From positions 334,001 to 398,000 of the forward strand of contig JASJDC010000002.1 in NCBI GenBank assembly GCA_030065235.1: a DNA stretch of 64,000 nt. The letters are read 5' to 3'. The notes under the pieces were generated by a model. That model had not been told where the DNA came from and made no database searches. It was given only the letters and a program-made list of their open reading frames with translations. Source of the stretch: Alphaproteobacteria bacterium. GTDB taxonomy: Bacteria; Pseudomonadota; Alphaproteobacteria; UBA8366; Aestuariispiraceae. Positions 44,681-53,843 of this stretch are shown in pieces. Both the position numbers and the translations under genes were made by a program. Numbering within the stretch: the stretch's first letter is position 1; each line of letters opens with the position of its first letter.

Positions 44681-45952
44681 CTAGAGCAATCTGGGAATAC
44701 CCAGCGCCAGGTCTTGCCAGAACCACAATATTACGGCGGTCGCCAGCATGATAGCTGCGAAGGGCCAGGCCCCCTTGATAACCTCCTGCAGCCGCGCTTT
44801 GCCGACCGCTTGGATGACAAATAGGTTGAGCCCCACCGGCGGCGTGATAAGGGCGGTCTCGATAAGAACGACAAAGAAGATGCCGAACCAAATGGGGTCG
44901 ATGCCCATGGCCGCCAATGACGGGAACAGGACCGGCACCATGATCAACAGCATGGAGAGGGCCTCAAGGAAGAAACCGATGACCAACAAGACGGCCCCGA
45001 CCGCGAGCATGAACCAATTGGCGTCTGAGACATTCGCTGTAATCAACTGAGAGATGTTTTGCGGAATCAGATAGAGCGTGATGGCGTAGGAGAAGACTTT
45101 CGCGCCGACGATGATCAGGAAAATCATCACCGTCGTGACCATGGCTTTAAAAGTTGCGTCTTTAACCTTTTCCCAATTCATGCGTCCCATGGCGAAGGTG
45201 ATGGCCAGCGACAAGACGAAGCCGACGCCGGCGCTCTCGGATGGTGTGGCGATGCCGGTATATATGGAGCCGATGATGGCGACGGCGAGCAACACGGTGG
45301 GAAGCGCCCGTAGAGTGGCCCTCTTACGTTCTTGCCAGCTTGCGCGCGGTATCGGCGTGTACCCGCCGCCGACGGTTGAATAAAGAACGCCATAGACGAT
45401 AAAGACGCCCGCCAGAAAAAGGCCTGGACCGATACCCGCCAGGAACAGGGTCGGGATCGATTGCTCCGTTACGACCCCATAGATGATCAGAGGGATGGAT
45501 GGCGGAATCAGAATGCCGAGTGTGCCGCCCGCCGCCAGCATGCCCAACGTAAAGGAGCGGTTATAGCCGCGCTGCGCCATTTCCGGGATGGCGACAGTGC
45601 CAATGGTTGCGGCTGTGGCGACGCTGGAGCCCGAGATGGCGGCGAAAAGGGTGCAGCTGACGATCGTGGCGACGCCCAAGCCACCGGGCCAGTGGCCGAC
45701 CCAGCTTTGCACAGCGGCGAAGAGATCCTTGCCCACCCCGCCGCGCAGCAGAATATTGGACATCAACAGAAACATGGGCACGGCCAGCAACTCGAAACTG
45801 TCCATGGCGCCATACAGGCGCTGGGGAACCCCGATCAACGGGAAGCCTTTCCACAACAACAATACAATGCCAAGAGACCCCAGGGCGAAAGCCACGGGCA
45901 CGCGCAGCAGCAAAAGGATCACAAGAGTCGACAGGATGATGGCCGCTTCCAT
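44681..45952 (-). CDS. dctM: TRAP transporter large permease DctM
   Basis: Large membrane subunit of 423 residues, the usual family size, with about 12 helices. It has the family blocks CTLFAAISGSSVATAATIGT, MLAAGGTLGILIPPSIPLII and FFVVLIETALITPPVGLNLF. It starts 3 bp after the dctQ stop. It is unlike the enlarged DctM at 29451-31079, so the two TRAP systems are not recent duplicates. The adjacent CoA-transferase and lyase genes suggest an organic acid substrate. Confidence 0.94.
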   Translation of the reverse strand: MEAAIILSTLVILLLLRVPVAFALGSLGIVLLLWKGFPLIGVPQRLYGAMDSFELLAVPMFLLMSNILLRGGVGKDLFAAVQSWVGHWPGGLGVATIVSCTLFAAISGSSVATAATIGTVAIPEMAQRGYNRSFTLGMLAAGGTLGILIPPSIPLIIYGVVTEQSIPTLFLAGIGPGLFLAGVFIVYGVLYSTVGGGYTPIPRASWQERKRATLRALPTVLLAVAIIGSIYTGIATPSESAGVGFVLSLAITFAMGRMNWEKVKDATFKAMVTTVMIFLIIVGAKVFSYAITLYLIPQNISQLITANVSDANWFMLAVGAVLLVIGFFLEALSMLLIMVPVLFPSLAAMGIDPIWFGIFFVVLIETALITPPVGLNLFVIQAVGKARLQEVIKGAWPFAAIMLATAVILWFWQDLALGIPRLL

Positions 45953-45955
45953 TGC

Positions 45956-46459
45956 CTACAGCTCTTCATGGTGTTCGGCGCCGGGTACGCCATCCACCCA
46001 AATCCGGATGAGTTCAACAGCGCACTGGATCAGCATCAATCCGAAGCCGACCCAAACGGAGGCATGGGTCAGCCATTTGGGCGGCGCCAGAAAGGAGTCT
46101 GTGGTATGCCCCGCCAGCGTCGCTTTCAGCCAAAGGTCAAACCCGAACTTCACTGTGACGATGCAGAAGAATCCGATCACGATAATCGAAAAACTCTCGA
46201 CAATCCGCCGCACCAGCGTTTTTGGGTCCTTTAAAAACACGTCGATCAGAATCATCTCGCGGTGACGGAGCAAATAGGCTCCCGCGAGGAAGGTCGCCCA
46301 GATTTGAAAAATGCGTGAGACCTCATCCACCCAGATGGTCGGCGCTGTGAATACGTAGCGCATGACCACTTCAAAGGTCACGAACAGCCCGACGGCGAAA
46401 AACATCCAAGCCGCCACCGTACCCATCAGATCGGAAATCTTATCGAACTTGCGCCACAT
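45956..46459 (-). CDS. dctQ: TRAP transporter small permease DctQ
   Basis: Small membrane subunit of 167 residues with four helices: MGTVAAWMFFAVGLFVTFEV, VDEVSRIFQIWATFLAGAYL, then a pair at about 90-155. It is of normal length. It lies 129 bp after the binding-protein gene and directly before dctM. No strong hairpin is seen in that 129-bp gap. Confidence 0.92.
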   Translation of the reverse strand: MWRKFDKISDLMGTVAAWMFFAVGLFVTFEVVMRYVFTAPTIWVDEVSRIFQIWATFLAGAYLLRHREMILIDVFLKDPKTLVRRIVESFSIIVIGFFCIVTVKFGFDLWLKATLAGHTTDSFLAPPKWLTHASVWVGFGLMLIQCAVELIRIWVDGVPGAEHHEEL

Positions 46460-46588
46460 GGCTTGATCCGCCTACGCCTTTTCTAGCGCACTGCGCTGTA
46501 TCCGCATTACAGTCACGAAAGCGGGTCCGGTTCCGGAGCAACCGAACGCCGCATTTCGATCATGTCATGCGCGAGGGATGATTGGTCT

Positions 46589-47566
46589 TTACTGGGCCGC
46601 GGCGATAACGTCCGCAGCGATCTGGCCGCCATTCTCGACGAACCGCTCGACGACGGAGGCGGTCGCCTCCCGCCATTGGGCCCGTTCGGGGTCCGTCAGT
46701 TCGATGACATTCATCTTGGTTTTCAGATAGGCCAACGCTTCCGTCTCGATCTGGAAAATCCTGTCACGCAGTTCCTTCTCCACTTTTAGGCCGCAGTCAT
46801 TGACGGTTTTCTGTTTGCCCGCGGAGAGGGATTGATAAAACTCCTCATTCATGACTGCGACGAATTCAATGTCGGAATCAAATGTCAGCGTCATGTTGGG
46901 CATGACCTCATACAGTTTCCGGGACTTGGCGCCGGTCAAACCGGTGATCCCCGCGTCCACGGCGCCCTGTTGATAGGCCAGGAATTGTTTGGAGCCCGAC
47001 ATCAGAGTTGGCGCGCCGCCAAGCGCTTCGACCGTCCAGCCCAAAAGTTTGCCGAAGGTCCGAACCTTCTTGTCCTGGATGTCGGCGGGCACGCGGATGG
47101 GTTTTTTCGAGACATAAATGGTCCGGCCGAACGCTTGCCACCAGAGAATGCGCGCGCCTGTCTCCTCCAAAACAGCCTTATCCAGGACCGCGCGAACGGC
47201 GGAACCGGGCGCCGTCGCCTTTTTCACCTTCTCTTCGGAATCGAACAGGAAGGGCACATAGACAGCATCTACAGCCGGAACGCTGCCGGCGAAACGCGTC
47301 AGGGATGCAGTACCCATCTCAATGGCGCCGGAGCCCACGGCTTCGGGCACCTGCTTGTCCGTATAGAGTTGGGCCGACGGGAATATCTGAACCTGTAGAT
47401 CACTGTCGGCGGATTCCACGCATTGCTTCCATGCGTTCAGATTTACCCCTAACGGGTGTGTCTCCGGAAGTTGCAGAGTAATTCGAATGGTCTCTGCAGA
47501 CGCTTGCCCGGCGCCGAAAGCCATCATGACGGTCATCGCCGCCGCAAAGCCTTTTTGACGAAGCAT
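46589..47566 (-). CDS. dctP: TRAP transporter solute-binding protein DctP
   Basis: Periplasmic binding protein of 325 residues. The signal peptide is MLRQKGFAAAMTVMMAFGAG, cleaved after ASA. The mature part has IRITLQLPETHPLGVNLNAW and KKPIRVPADIQDKKVRTFGK, with the conserved carboxylate-binding Arg in VRTFG. An ATG at 47587 would add seven polar residues; 47566 is preferred, with GGAGGG 8-10 nt upstream. It is first in its operon and divergent from the IclR regulator, with a double operator-like repeat between them. Confidence 0.92.
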   Translation of the reverse strand: MLRQKGFAAAMTVMMAFGAGQASAETIRITLQLPETHPLGVNLNAWKQCVESADSDLQVQIFPSAQLYTDKQVPEAVGSGAIEMGTASLTRFAGSVPAVDAVYVPFLFDSEEKVKKATAPGSAVRAVLDKAVLEETGARILWWQAFGRTIYVSKKPIRVPADIQDKKVRTFGKLLGWTVEALGGAPTLMSGSKQFLAYQQGAVDAGITGLTGAKSRKLYEVMPNMTLTFDSDIEFVAVMNEEFYQSLSAGKQKTVNDCGLKVEKELRDRIFQIETEALAYLKTKMNVIELTDPERAQWREATASVVERFVENGGQIAADVIAAAQ

Positions 47567-47628
47567 TTTCTGTTCCCTCCACTGCATGCCGCACGCGGCG
47601 GCTGTTCGCTTCTAAAAAAACCCAGTTG

Positions 47629-47663
47629 TTCTATTGTACAGAACGTGATTCTATTATACAGAA
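47629..47663. promoter_or_regulatory. Twin IclR-type operator sites
   Basis: Two 15-bp copies, TTCTATTGTACAGAA (47629-47643) and TTCTATTATACAGAA (47649-47663), match at 14 positions and start 20 bp apart, about two helical turns. Each is itself an inverted repeat (TTCT...AGAA, extended to GTTCT/AGAAC in the first and ATTCT/AGAAT in the second). They lie between dctP and the IclR gene, where a dimer-of-dimers could bind. A TTGTAC at 47634 and TATACA at 47655 could be an overlapping promoter. Confidence 0.75.
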
Positions 47664-47712
47664 TGGCGATAAACCATCAACCCATATCACGATAGTGAAT
47701 GGAAGGTGTGCT

Positions 47713-48393
47713 GTGGCGAAGGACCGAGTCGAAGCTGTGGAGCGCGCACTCATGCTGTTGGACGCTCTTTCCGGTGATGAAGGAACCATGAGTCTCGCCG
47801 ACCTATCCCGTAAGACTGGCTTCTACAAAAGCACCATCTTGCGGCTTAGCGGCTCCTTGGAGCGTTTTGGATATCTTACGCGCCAAGCCGATGGTCGCTT
47901 TCGGCTAGGGCCCGCACTCTGGCGTATGGGCTCGCTTTATGGCCGGGATTTCGATTTGGGTGAGCATGTCCGGCCTATGTTGCGACGGTTGCGCGATACG
48001 GTAGGCGAAACCGCGTCATTCTACATCCGCGACGGCGATGTTCGTGTTTGTCTCTACAGCTTGAACTCCAAACGCGCCATCCGCCACCATCTCGAAGAGG
48101 GTATGCTTATGCCGCTTGAACGCGGCGCGGCAGGGCGTTTGCTGTTGGCTTATAGCGACGATGATAGAGCAGACAGCCGAAAAATTCGCGCAGCGGGATA
48201 CGCCATCTCACTGGGTGAAAGAGATCCGGACATTGCCGCCGTAGCGGTGCCGGTTCGGCGCGCCAATGGCCAGATTCAAGGAGCGTTGTCGCTCTCAGGC
48301 CTGATCACTCATTTTGATTCGGACCTTCAGAAACGCGCTATTAAAGAGCTCTCAATCGCGGCGACAGAGTTGGGACAGCGCTTGATCGACTAA
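47713..48393 (+). CDS. IclR-family transcriptional regulator
   Basis: Regulator of about 226 residues. The winged helix-turn-helix covers residues about 5-65 (AVERALMLLDALSGDEGTMS, LADLSRKTGFYKSTILRLSG), followed by the IclR effector domain (TASFYIRDGDVRVCLYSLNS; ERGAAGRLLLAY). A GTG start at 47713 is chosen: GGAAGG lies 6 nt upstream and VAKDRVEAVERAL matches family starts. GTG 47695 is an alternative. It probably controls the divergent dctPQM and the CoA-transferase operon downstream. Confidence 0.9.
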   Translation: MAKDRVEAVERALMLLDALSGDEGTMSLADLSRKTGFYKSTILRLSGSLERFGYLTRQADGRFRLGPALWRMGSLYGRDFDLGEHVRPMLRRLRDTVGETASFYIRDGDVRVCLYSLNSKRAIRHHLEEGMLMPLERGAAGRLLLAYSDDDRADSRKIRAAGYAISLGERDPDIAAVAVPVRRANGQIQGALSLSGLITHFDSDLQKRAIKELSIAATELGQRLID

Positions 48394-48467
48394 AACTCCT
48401 CGACGCCCACCACAGGCGTAGAGACTTATCATTTGATTGTATTTCATGTATCAGGAGTTTCCATAAC

Positions 48468-48508
48468 GCGAATTCCAACATCTCGGAATTCGCATAGTGA
48501 GATGCGAA
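48468..48508 (+). promoter_or_regulatory. Overlapping inverted repeats upstream of CoA-transferase gene
   Basis: GCGAATTCC (48468-48476) pairs with GGAATTCGC (48485-48493). TTCGCAT (48489-48495) also pairs with ATGCGAA (48502-48508). The two stems share the TTCGC arm, so they exclude each other if formed in RNA. In DNA they provide three spaced GCGAAT half-sites. They lie 52 bp before the CoA-transferase ATG. Confidence 0.65.
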
Positions 48509-48559
48509 TGACGCTGCTATCTTCGGGCGCGCCTTTAAACATAGTTGGGATCTATAACC

Positions 48560-49804
48560 ATGACGCGGAAAGCGCCAGACCGTGTAGCAGAGACGTCTTT
48601 GCCGCTGTCAGGCATCCGCGTGTTGGAAATCGGTCATTTCATCGCCGGTCCATTTTGCAGCCGGTTGCTCGCGGATTTCGGCGCCGATGTGATCAAGATT
48701 GAGCCGGTAGACAAGGGAGACCCGGTTCGCACTTGGGGCAAGCAAGTGGACGGACGCTCTCCTTGGTGGTCGGTTCACGGACGCAACAAGCGATGCGTGA
48801 CCTTAAACCTCAAACATGACGAAGGTCGGACGATCGCGATCAAACTGATCGAAAGCTGCGATGCTTTGGTCGAGAATTTGGCGCCGGGCAAGCTCGCGGC
48901 GCTGGGGTTGGATGATAAGACGCTCAAAGCGATTAATCCGGCGCTGATTATTACCCATATTTCAGGGTATGGCCAAACGGGCCCCAGCAAGGACAAGCCC
49001 GCCTGGGGCGTCATCGGCGAAGCCGTGGGAGGACTTCGTCATCTCTGCGCCTATCCGTCAGATCAATTGCCCAATGGCCTCGACCTGCCGCCGGTTCGCA
49101 CCGGGATCAGCATCGGCGACAGCATCGCCGGACTCTACGCCGCCATTGGCCTGCTGATGGCCTTGCTGGCCCGCCATCGAGGCAGCCCGACGGCGCCCGT
49201 GGATGTCGCCCTAAACGAGGCCGTTTTCAGTCTGATGGAAGGCGCGCTGCCCGAATACAGTGTTCTTGGCACGGTGCGCCAACCGGCGGGCACGGCTCTA
49301 CCGACCACGCAACCCTCCAACCTGTTCAAATCTCGGGACGGCAAATGGATTGTCATCGCCGCGAACGCCGACAGATTGTTTGCGCGTTTGATGACGGTGA
49401 TCGGCCGGCCGGACTTGGTCGGCGATCTTCGGTTTCAAGATAATGCGGGTCGATGCGCCCATGTTGACGTTCTGAATATACTGATCTCCGAATGGGCGGC
49501 GGCGCGGGATGCGGAAACGGCGCAACGGGAACTTGATGCAGCGGGCGTTCCGGCGACATTGGTCTATGACATCTCCGACTGCGCCAAGGATCATCAATTG
49601 CGCGCCCGCGATATGATAGAGACGGTCGAAGATCCGTTCTTCGGTTCCATTCAACATCCTGGCGCCGTCCCCCGGTTTGGGGCCCCGACCCAAGTCCGTT
49701 GGGCCGGCCCCGCCATCGGCGAACACAACCAGTCTGTATATGGCGACTTGTTGGGCATGAACGACGCCGAACTCGAACGTTTGAAAGCAGAGGGCGTCAT
49801 ATGA
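48560..49804 (+). CDS. CaiB/BaiF-type CoA-transferase
   Basis: Class III (formyl-CoA transferase family) CoA-transferase of 414 residues that moves CoA between carboxylic acids. It starts after a TTG at 48545; the ATG at 48560 gives MTRKAPDRVAETSLPLSGIR, then VLEIGHFIAGPFCSRLLADF and DVIKIEPVDKGDPVRTWG. The catalytic Asp is in GISIGDSIAGLYAAIGLLMA (IGD), near residue 190. It is coupled to the next gene by a 4-bp overlap. Succinyl-CoA would be a usual donor. Confidence 0.92.
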   Translation: MTRKAPDRVAETSLPLSGIRVLEIGHFIAGPFCSRLLADFGADVIKIEPVDKGDPVRTWGKQVDGRSPWWSVHGRNKRCVTLNLKHDEGRTIAIKLIESCDALVENLAPGKLAALGLDDKTLKAINPALIITHISGYGQTGPSKDKPAWGVIGEAVGGLRHLCAYPSDQLPNGLDLPPVRTGISIGDSIAGLYAAIGLLMALLARHRGSPTAPVDVALNEAVFSLMEGALPEYSVLGTVRQPAGTALPTTQPSNLFKSRDGKWIVIAANADRLFARLMTVIGRPDLVGDLRFQDNAGRCAHVDVLNILISEWAAARDAETAQRELDAAGVPATLVYDISDCAKDHQLRARDMIETVEDPFFGSIQHPGAVPRFGAPTQVRWAGPAIGEHNQSVYGDLLGMNDAELERLKAEGVI

Positions 49805-50763
49805 GCGGGTCGCGTGTCACGATCGTCGAGGTTGCGCCGAGAGACGGGTTTCAAGCCGTCACGCAGCCAATCCCGAGTGCGGACAAGGCGAAGGCCATCG
49901 CCAAGCTCAAAAACGCCGGGCTTCGACGCATGGAAATCGGCGCCTTTGTCAACCCGAAGGCTGTGCCCCAGATGACGGATACGGCGGACCTGCTCTCCCA
50001 GTTTCCGGCATCGGGCGATTGGCGGCCTCATGTCTTGACGGCGAACCGGAAGGGAGCGGAAGCCGCATTGAAGGCGGGCGCCGAAGGCATCGTGTTTGTG
50101 ATTTCGGCCAGCGAAGCGCACAACCAAAACAATGTTCGGCGCAGTGTGGCGGAAAGCCTCGAGGAATTCGCCGTCAGCGTCGATACGGCAGCTATCCAAT
50201 GTGCGGACCGGCCGGTCATGTGGCGGCTCAATGTCGCGACCGCCTTCGATTGTCCCTTCGCGGGCGTGGTCGGGCCCGAAGCGGTTCTCTATCTGATCGC
50301 GGGTGGTTTGGACATTGTCCGTGATGCGCCCAACCATTCCCTGGAAATTGGTCTTTGCGACACGACGGGCCGGGCCTTTCCTGATCAAGTTGCCGAGATT
50401 TTCCGCACGGGCCTTGAGCGGTTCGGCGACAAACGAACCGGCGGACCGGATTGGGCTTTTCATGGCCACGATACCTACGGTCTCGGTGTCGCGAACGCTC
50501 TTTATGCGCATCAGGCGGGTGTCCGTGTTTTCGACGGTTCAGCTGCGGGTCTGGGCGGCTGCCCTTTCGCGCCAGGCGCGACGGGGAACACGGCGACGGA
50601 AGACTTGGTTTTCGCTTTCCAAAACATGGATATCGAGACCGGCGTCGATTTGGCGGCCCTCCTGGAGGCCGCAGACATGATCGCCTTGATCGATCCGCCA
50701 TCGACGGGCGGCCATGTGCGCGGGGCGCCCAGACAACGCGTGCTGAACGAGATCCCGGCCTGA
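49801..50763 (+). CDS. HMG-CoA lyase family enzyme
   Basis: TIM-barrel lyase of 320 residues related to hydroxymethylglutaryl-CoA lyase. It has VTIVEVAPRDGFQAV (metal-binding Asp and Arg), FHGHDTYGLGVANALYAHQA (His metal ligands) and the flexible catalytic loop GLGGCPFAPGATGNTATEDL with its Cys. It starts inside the CoA-transferase stop (ATGA). The pair would activate and cleave a 3-hydroxy-3-methyl-type acid to acetyl-CoA or pyruvate plus a second product. HMG, citramalate-like or related substrates are possible. Confidence 0.9.
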   Translation: MSGSRVTIVEVAPRDGFQAVTQPIPSADKAKAIAKLKNAGLRRMEIGAFVNPKAVPQMTDTADLLSQFPASGDWRPHVLTANRKGAEAALKAGAEGIVFVISASEAHNQNNVRRSVAESLEEFAVSVDTAAIQCADRPVMWRLNVATAFDCPFAGVVGPEAVLYLIAGGLDIVRDAPNHSLEIGLCDTTGRAFPDQVAEIFRTGLERFGDKRTGGPDWAFHGHDTYGLGVANALYAHQAGVRVFDGSAAGLGGCPFAPGATGNTATEDLVFAFQNMDIETGVDLAALLEAADMIALIDPPSTGGHVRGAPRQRVLNEIPA

Positions 50764-50765
50764 GG

Positions 50766-51692
50766 ATGGACGCGGCCAAACTCCTTCGAATCGATCTCTT
50801 AAGCCTCCGTCTGTTCGAGGATATCATCACGCATGGCAGCATGGCGCGCGCAGCCGAGGCGCGCCATATCGCGCCCTCCGCGGTCAGCCGGCGGATGTCC
50901 GATTTGGAATTGGCCTGCGGGGCGCGTCTCTTGACCCGCCACCCGCGCGGCATGCGACCGACGCACGCGGGGCGCACCGTCGCCCGGTTCGCCGCTTCCA
51001 TCCTGGAACAGGCGGATCATATGGCGAGCGAACTATCTGACCAAGCCTCGGGCGTGGAAGGTCACATTCGCATAAGCGCAACGATTTCGGCGATCACACA
51101 ATTCCTGTCAGACGATATCTCCGTCTTTCTCAGAACGCATCCCAAGGTGCGCATCGATCTTCGCGAGGAAGTCAGCCGTAAAGTAGTGGATTTGGTGTTG
51201 AGCGGTCGCGCTGATCTAGGCGTCGCCGCCGACCTCGGCCCGCATCCGGCGTCGGGTCGTCTGAACGTTCGTGAATACCGAACGGACGAACTGACTGTGA
51301 TCGCGCCAAAAGGGCACCCGCTGCACGCGCGGTCATCCTGTACGTTCAAGGAAACGTTGGCGTATGACCATATTGTCATGCAGGCGGAAAGCTCCTTGCA
51401 TCAACTATTGAATGGCAAAGCCGTGGAGCTAGGCGGCGCGTTTCGTGAGAAACTGTCCGCAGCCAGCTTCGACAGTGTTCGGCGCTTGGCCGCGGCGGGC
51501 GTCGGGATCAGCATTCTGCCCCGGGGCAGCGTCGCCGGTTTTGCTCAGGCCGAGGGATTCAGCCTGATTCCCTTGTCCGACCTTTGGGCCCGACGCCGGC
51601 TAATGATGGTGGCGCGCGATTTCGATGCGCTCACCGCCGCAGCGAAAGCGTTTGTCGAAATAGCCCAGCACAACATACCTCAATCATCATAA
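50766..51692 (+). CDS. LysR-family transcriptional regulator
   Basis: Regulator of 308 residues. The helix-turn-helix (LSLRLFEDIITHGSMARAAE, ARHIAPSAVSRRMSDLE) covers residues about 11-66. The effector domain follows, with VDLVLSGRADLGVAADLG and LAAAGVGISILPRGSVAGF, the LysR pattern. It begins 2 bp after the lyase stop, so it is co-translated with the pathway and may be a second, product-sensing control beside the IclR protein. Confidence 0.92.
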   Translation: MDAAKLLRIDLLSLRLFEDIITHGSMARAAEARHIAPSAVSRRMSDLELACGARLLTRHPRGMRPTHAGRTVARFAASILEQADHMASELSDQASGVEGHIRISATISAITQFLSDDISVFLRTHPKVRIDLREEVSRKVVDLVLSGRADLGVAADLGPHPASGRLNVREYRTDELTVIAPKGHPLHARSSCTFKETLAYDHIVMQAESSLHQLLNGKAVELGGAFREKLSAASFDSVRRLAAAGVGISILPRGSVAGFAQAEGFSLIPLSDLWARRRLMMVARDFDALTAAAKAFVEIAQHNIPQSS

Positions 51693-51932
51693 TACGCCTC
51701 ATCACCCGATTTCGGGTTTGGACGCCAAGCGCGTCACCCCTGTCTCAGCGTGCTGGTTCGGTGAAAAATCAATCAGAGCCCCCATGTTGAGCTATTCAAT
51801 GGCTCTCGCGCGATTTAATATGTGCGGTCTTGAACCAAAAACCCGTGGTCACCCTATGGTCACGTTCTTTGTCACGGCCCCATTGGGCCCACCACGCGCC
51901 ATCGTCTAATACATTGAAATATATAGAAAATA
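51693..51932. other. Intergenic stretch before tRNA-Arg
   Basis: There is no convincing gene in these 240 bases. GGTCAC occurs twice within 51840-51870 and a near-match GTCACGG follows, a loose direct repeat. It is the region next to the tRNA 3' end, where integrative elements commonly insert, but no integrase gene or second tRNA-end copy is visible in the window. Confidence 0.4.
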
Positions 51933-52009
<77 letters not shown>

Positions 52010-52180
52010 TTGCTTGATCGGGGCGGGGCGCTGGCGGTCCGCCCGGTCCGCGGCCGGTCAGGCGGCGAACCGCGCTGATATAGACAGGTTCCGCGCTTTA
52101 ATCCAGCGCTAATCCTTGCGATACTCTACTCCATGCCGCGTTTGACAGAGAGCCGGGCCCGGCGGGAGGGGATGCGCAAC

Positions 52181-52690
52181 ATGACCTATCGGTTGGAGGA
52201 TCTGGCCGCCGATTGCCGGGAGGCTTTGCGGACGGGCGAGACGCCGGACGCGCTGGCGGCGGTAAAGGCGTCCGTGACGCGCGCGCTCTCCGACCCGGAT
52301 TTCCTGGCCGCACATTTGGGACCGGAAAACACGGCGAACCGGTCGGTCCTGTATGAGGACCCCGATCTCGGTTTTGCGATCTGCGCCCATGTCTATACGG
52401 GCCATGCGATGGGCGAGCCGCATGATCATGGACCGACCTGGGCGATCTATGGTCAAGCCGAGGGGGTGACCGAGATGACCGATTGGCGCGTGGTGGCCCC
52501 GGCCGCAGACGGAACGCCGGCCAAGGTCGCGCAAGCCAACTCTTACCGCTTGAACCCGGGCGATGTGCATGTCTATCCGACCGGCGCCGTGCATGCGCCG
52601 CTACGCGACGGTCCGACCAAGCTGCTGCGGGTCGAAGGCCAGAACACCGACCGGATCGCCCGCACGCCGATGGTGAAGGCCGAGGGTTAG
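52181..52690 (+). CDS. Cupin-fold protein, predicted metal-dependent
   Basis: Double-stranded beta-helix protein of about 169 residues, of the type related to cysteine dioxygenase. HDHGPTWAIYGQAEGVTEMT holds the first metal-binding pair (HxH) and GDVHVYPTGAVHAPL the later His. The start is uncertain: ATGs at 52133, 52172 and 52181 are in frame. GGAGGGG at 52165-52171 has the best spacing for 52181 (about 9 nt). The substrate is unknown. It stands alone between tRNA-Arg and dusA. Confidence 0.75.
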   Translation: MTYRLEDLAADCREALRTGETPDALAAVKASVTRALSDPDFLAAHLGPENTANRSVLYEDPDLGFAICAHVYTGHAMGEPHDHGPTWAIYGQAEGVTEMTDWRVVAPAADGTPAKVAQANSYRLNPGDVHVYPTGAVHAPLRDGPTKLLRVEGQNTDRIARTPMVKAEG

Positions 52691-52805
52691 GCGCGCCCCC
52701 CCGCTGATGCGGGTCTTCTAAGCTCGCTACGCCCCGCGCCCGCCTTGCCTCGCACGCCGCGCTCTGACAGAAGGGCGGCGAGCGACTAAATCACGGACGT
52801 GCAGC

Positions 52806-53822
52806 ATGTCCCTGGAACGCAGCCGGCGTATTTCCGTCGCGCCGATGATGGATTGGACGGACCGGCATTGCCGGGCGTTTCATCGCGTCGGGACGGCGGA
52901 TACGCTGCTTTATACCGAGATGGTGGTCGATCAGGCGATCCTGCATGGCGATCTGGACCGGCTGATCGGCTATTCCCCGGCCGAACATCCGCTGGCCTGT
53001 CAGCTGGGCGGCTCGGATCCGAAAGACCTAGCCAAGGCGGCGCGTTCGGTCGCGGCGTTTGGCTATGACGAGATCAATCTGAATGTCGGCTGTCCGTCCG
53101 ACCGAGTGCAGTCGGGCCGGTTCGGCGCCTGCCTGATGGCGGAGCCCGATCTGGTCGCCGATTGTGTGAAGTCGATGCAGGACGCGGTCTCGATCCCTGT
53201 CACCGTGAAGTCGCGGATCGGGATTGACGATCAGGACGGCTATGACGCGTTCCGCCGCTTCATCGATACGGTCGCGGCGGCGGGCTGTTCGATCTTCACG
53301 GTGCATGCGCGCAAGGCGATTCTCAGCGGCCTCAGCCCGAAAGAGAATCGCGAAGTCCCGCCGCTGAAATACGACTATGTGCGCCGCCTGAAAGCCGACC
53401 GCCCGGACCTGACCGTGGTGCTGAATGGCGGCGTGCCATCGTTGGAAGAGGCGGCGGCGCATCTGGCCTGGGCCGATGGCGTGATGATCGGGCGGGCGGC
53501 CTATCAGACCCCGGCGATCCTGCTTCAGGCCGACCGGCTGATCGCCGGGGACCCTGTCTTGACCCCGACCCCGGATCTGGATCGGCGCCTGCGCGCCTGG
53601 GTGCGGGATTTCCTGCCCTATATCGAAGAGCAGCGGCGGCGCGGCGTCGGGCTGCATCGCATGACGCGGCATATGCTGGGCCTGTTCAACGGCCGTCCCG
53701 GCGCCCGGGTCTGGCGGCGCTATCTCAGCGAGAACGCCTATTCGGAAGAGGCGGGGCCGGAGACCGTCGAGCGGGCGTTGGGCCGGATTCCCAGCGACGT
53801 CGATCTGGCGCAGAGCGCGTAA
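52806..53822 (+). CDS. dusA: tRNA-dihydrouridine(20/20a) synthase DusA
   Basis: Flavoenzyme of 338 residues that reduces uridine in the tRNA D-loop. It has the DusA-type start RRISVAPMMDWTDRHCRAFH, the catalytic Cys in NVGCPSDRVQSGRFGACLM (GACLM, residue about 100), KSRIGIDD, and FTVHARKA with the phosphate-binding His/Arg. WADGVMIGRAAYQTP follows near residue 230. The M-M-D-W-T-D start separates DusA from DusB and DusC. Confidence 0.94.
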   Translation: MSLERSRRISVAPMMDWTDRHCRAFHRVGTADTLLYTEMVVDQAILHGDLDRLIGYSPAEHPLACQLGGSDPKDLAKAARSVAAFGYDEINLNVGCPSDRVQSGRFGACLMAEPDLVADCVKSMQDAVSIPVTVKSRIGIDDQDGYDAFRRFIDTVAAAGCSIFTVHARKAILSGLSPKENREVPPLKYDYVRRLKADRPDLTVVLNGGVPSLEEAAAHLAWADGVMIGRAAYQTPAILLQADRLIAGDPVLTPTPDLDRRLRAWVRDFLPYIEEQRRRGVGLHRMTRHMLGLFNGRPGARVWRRYLSENAYSEEAGPETVERALGRIPSDVDLAQSA

Positions 53823-53843
53823 TAGCGCCGGGTCTGCGCCGCG

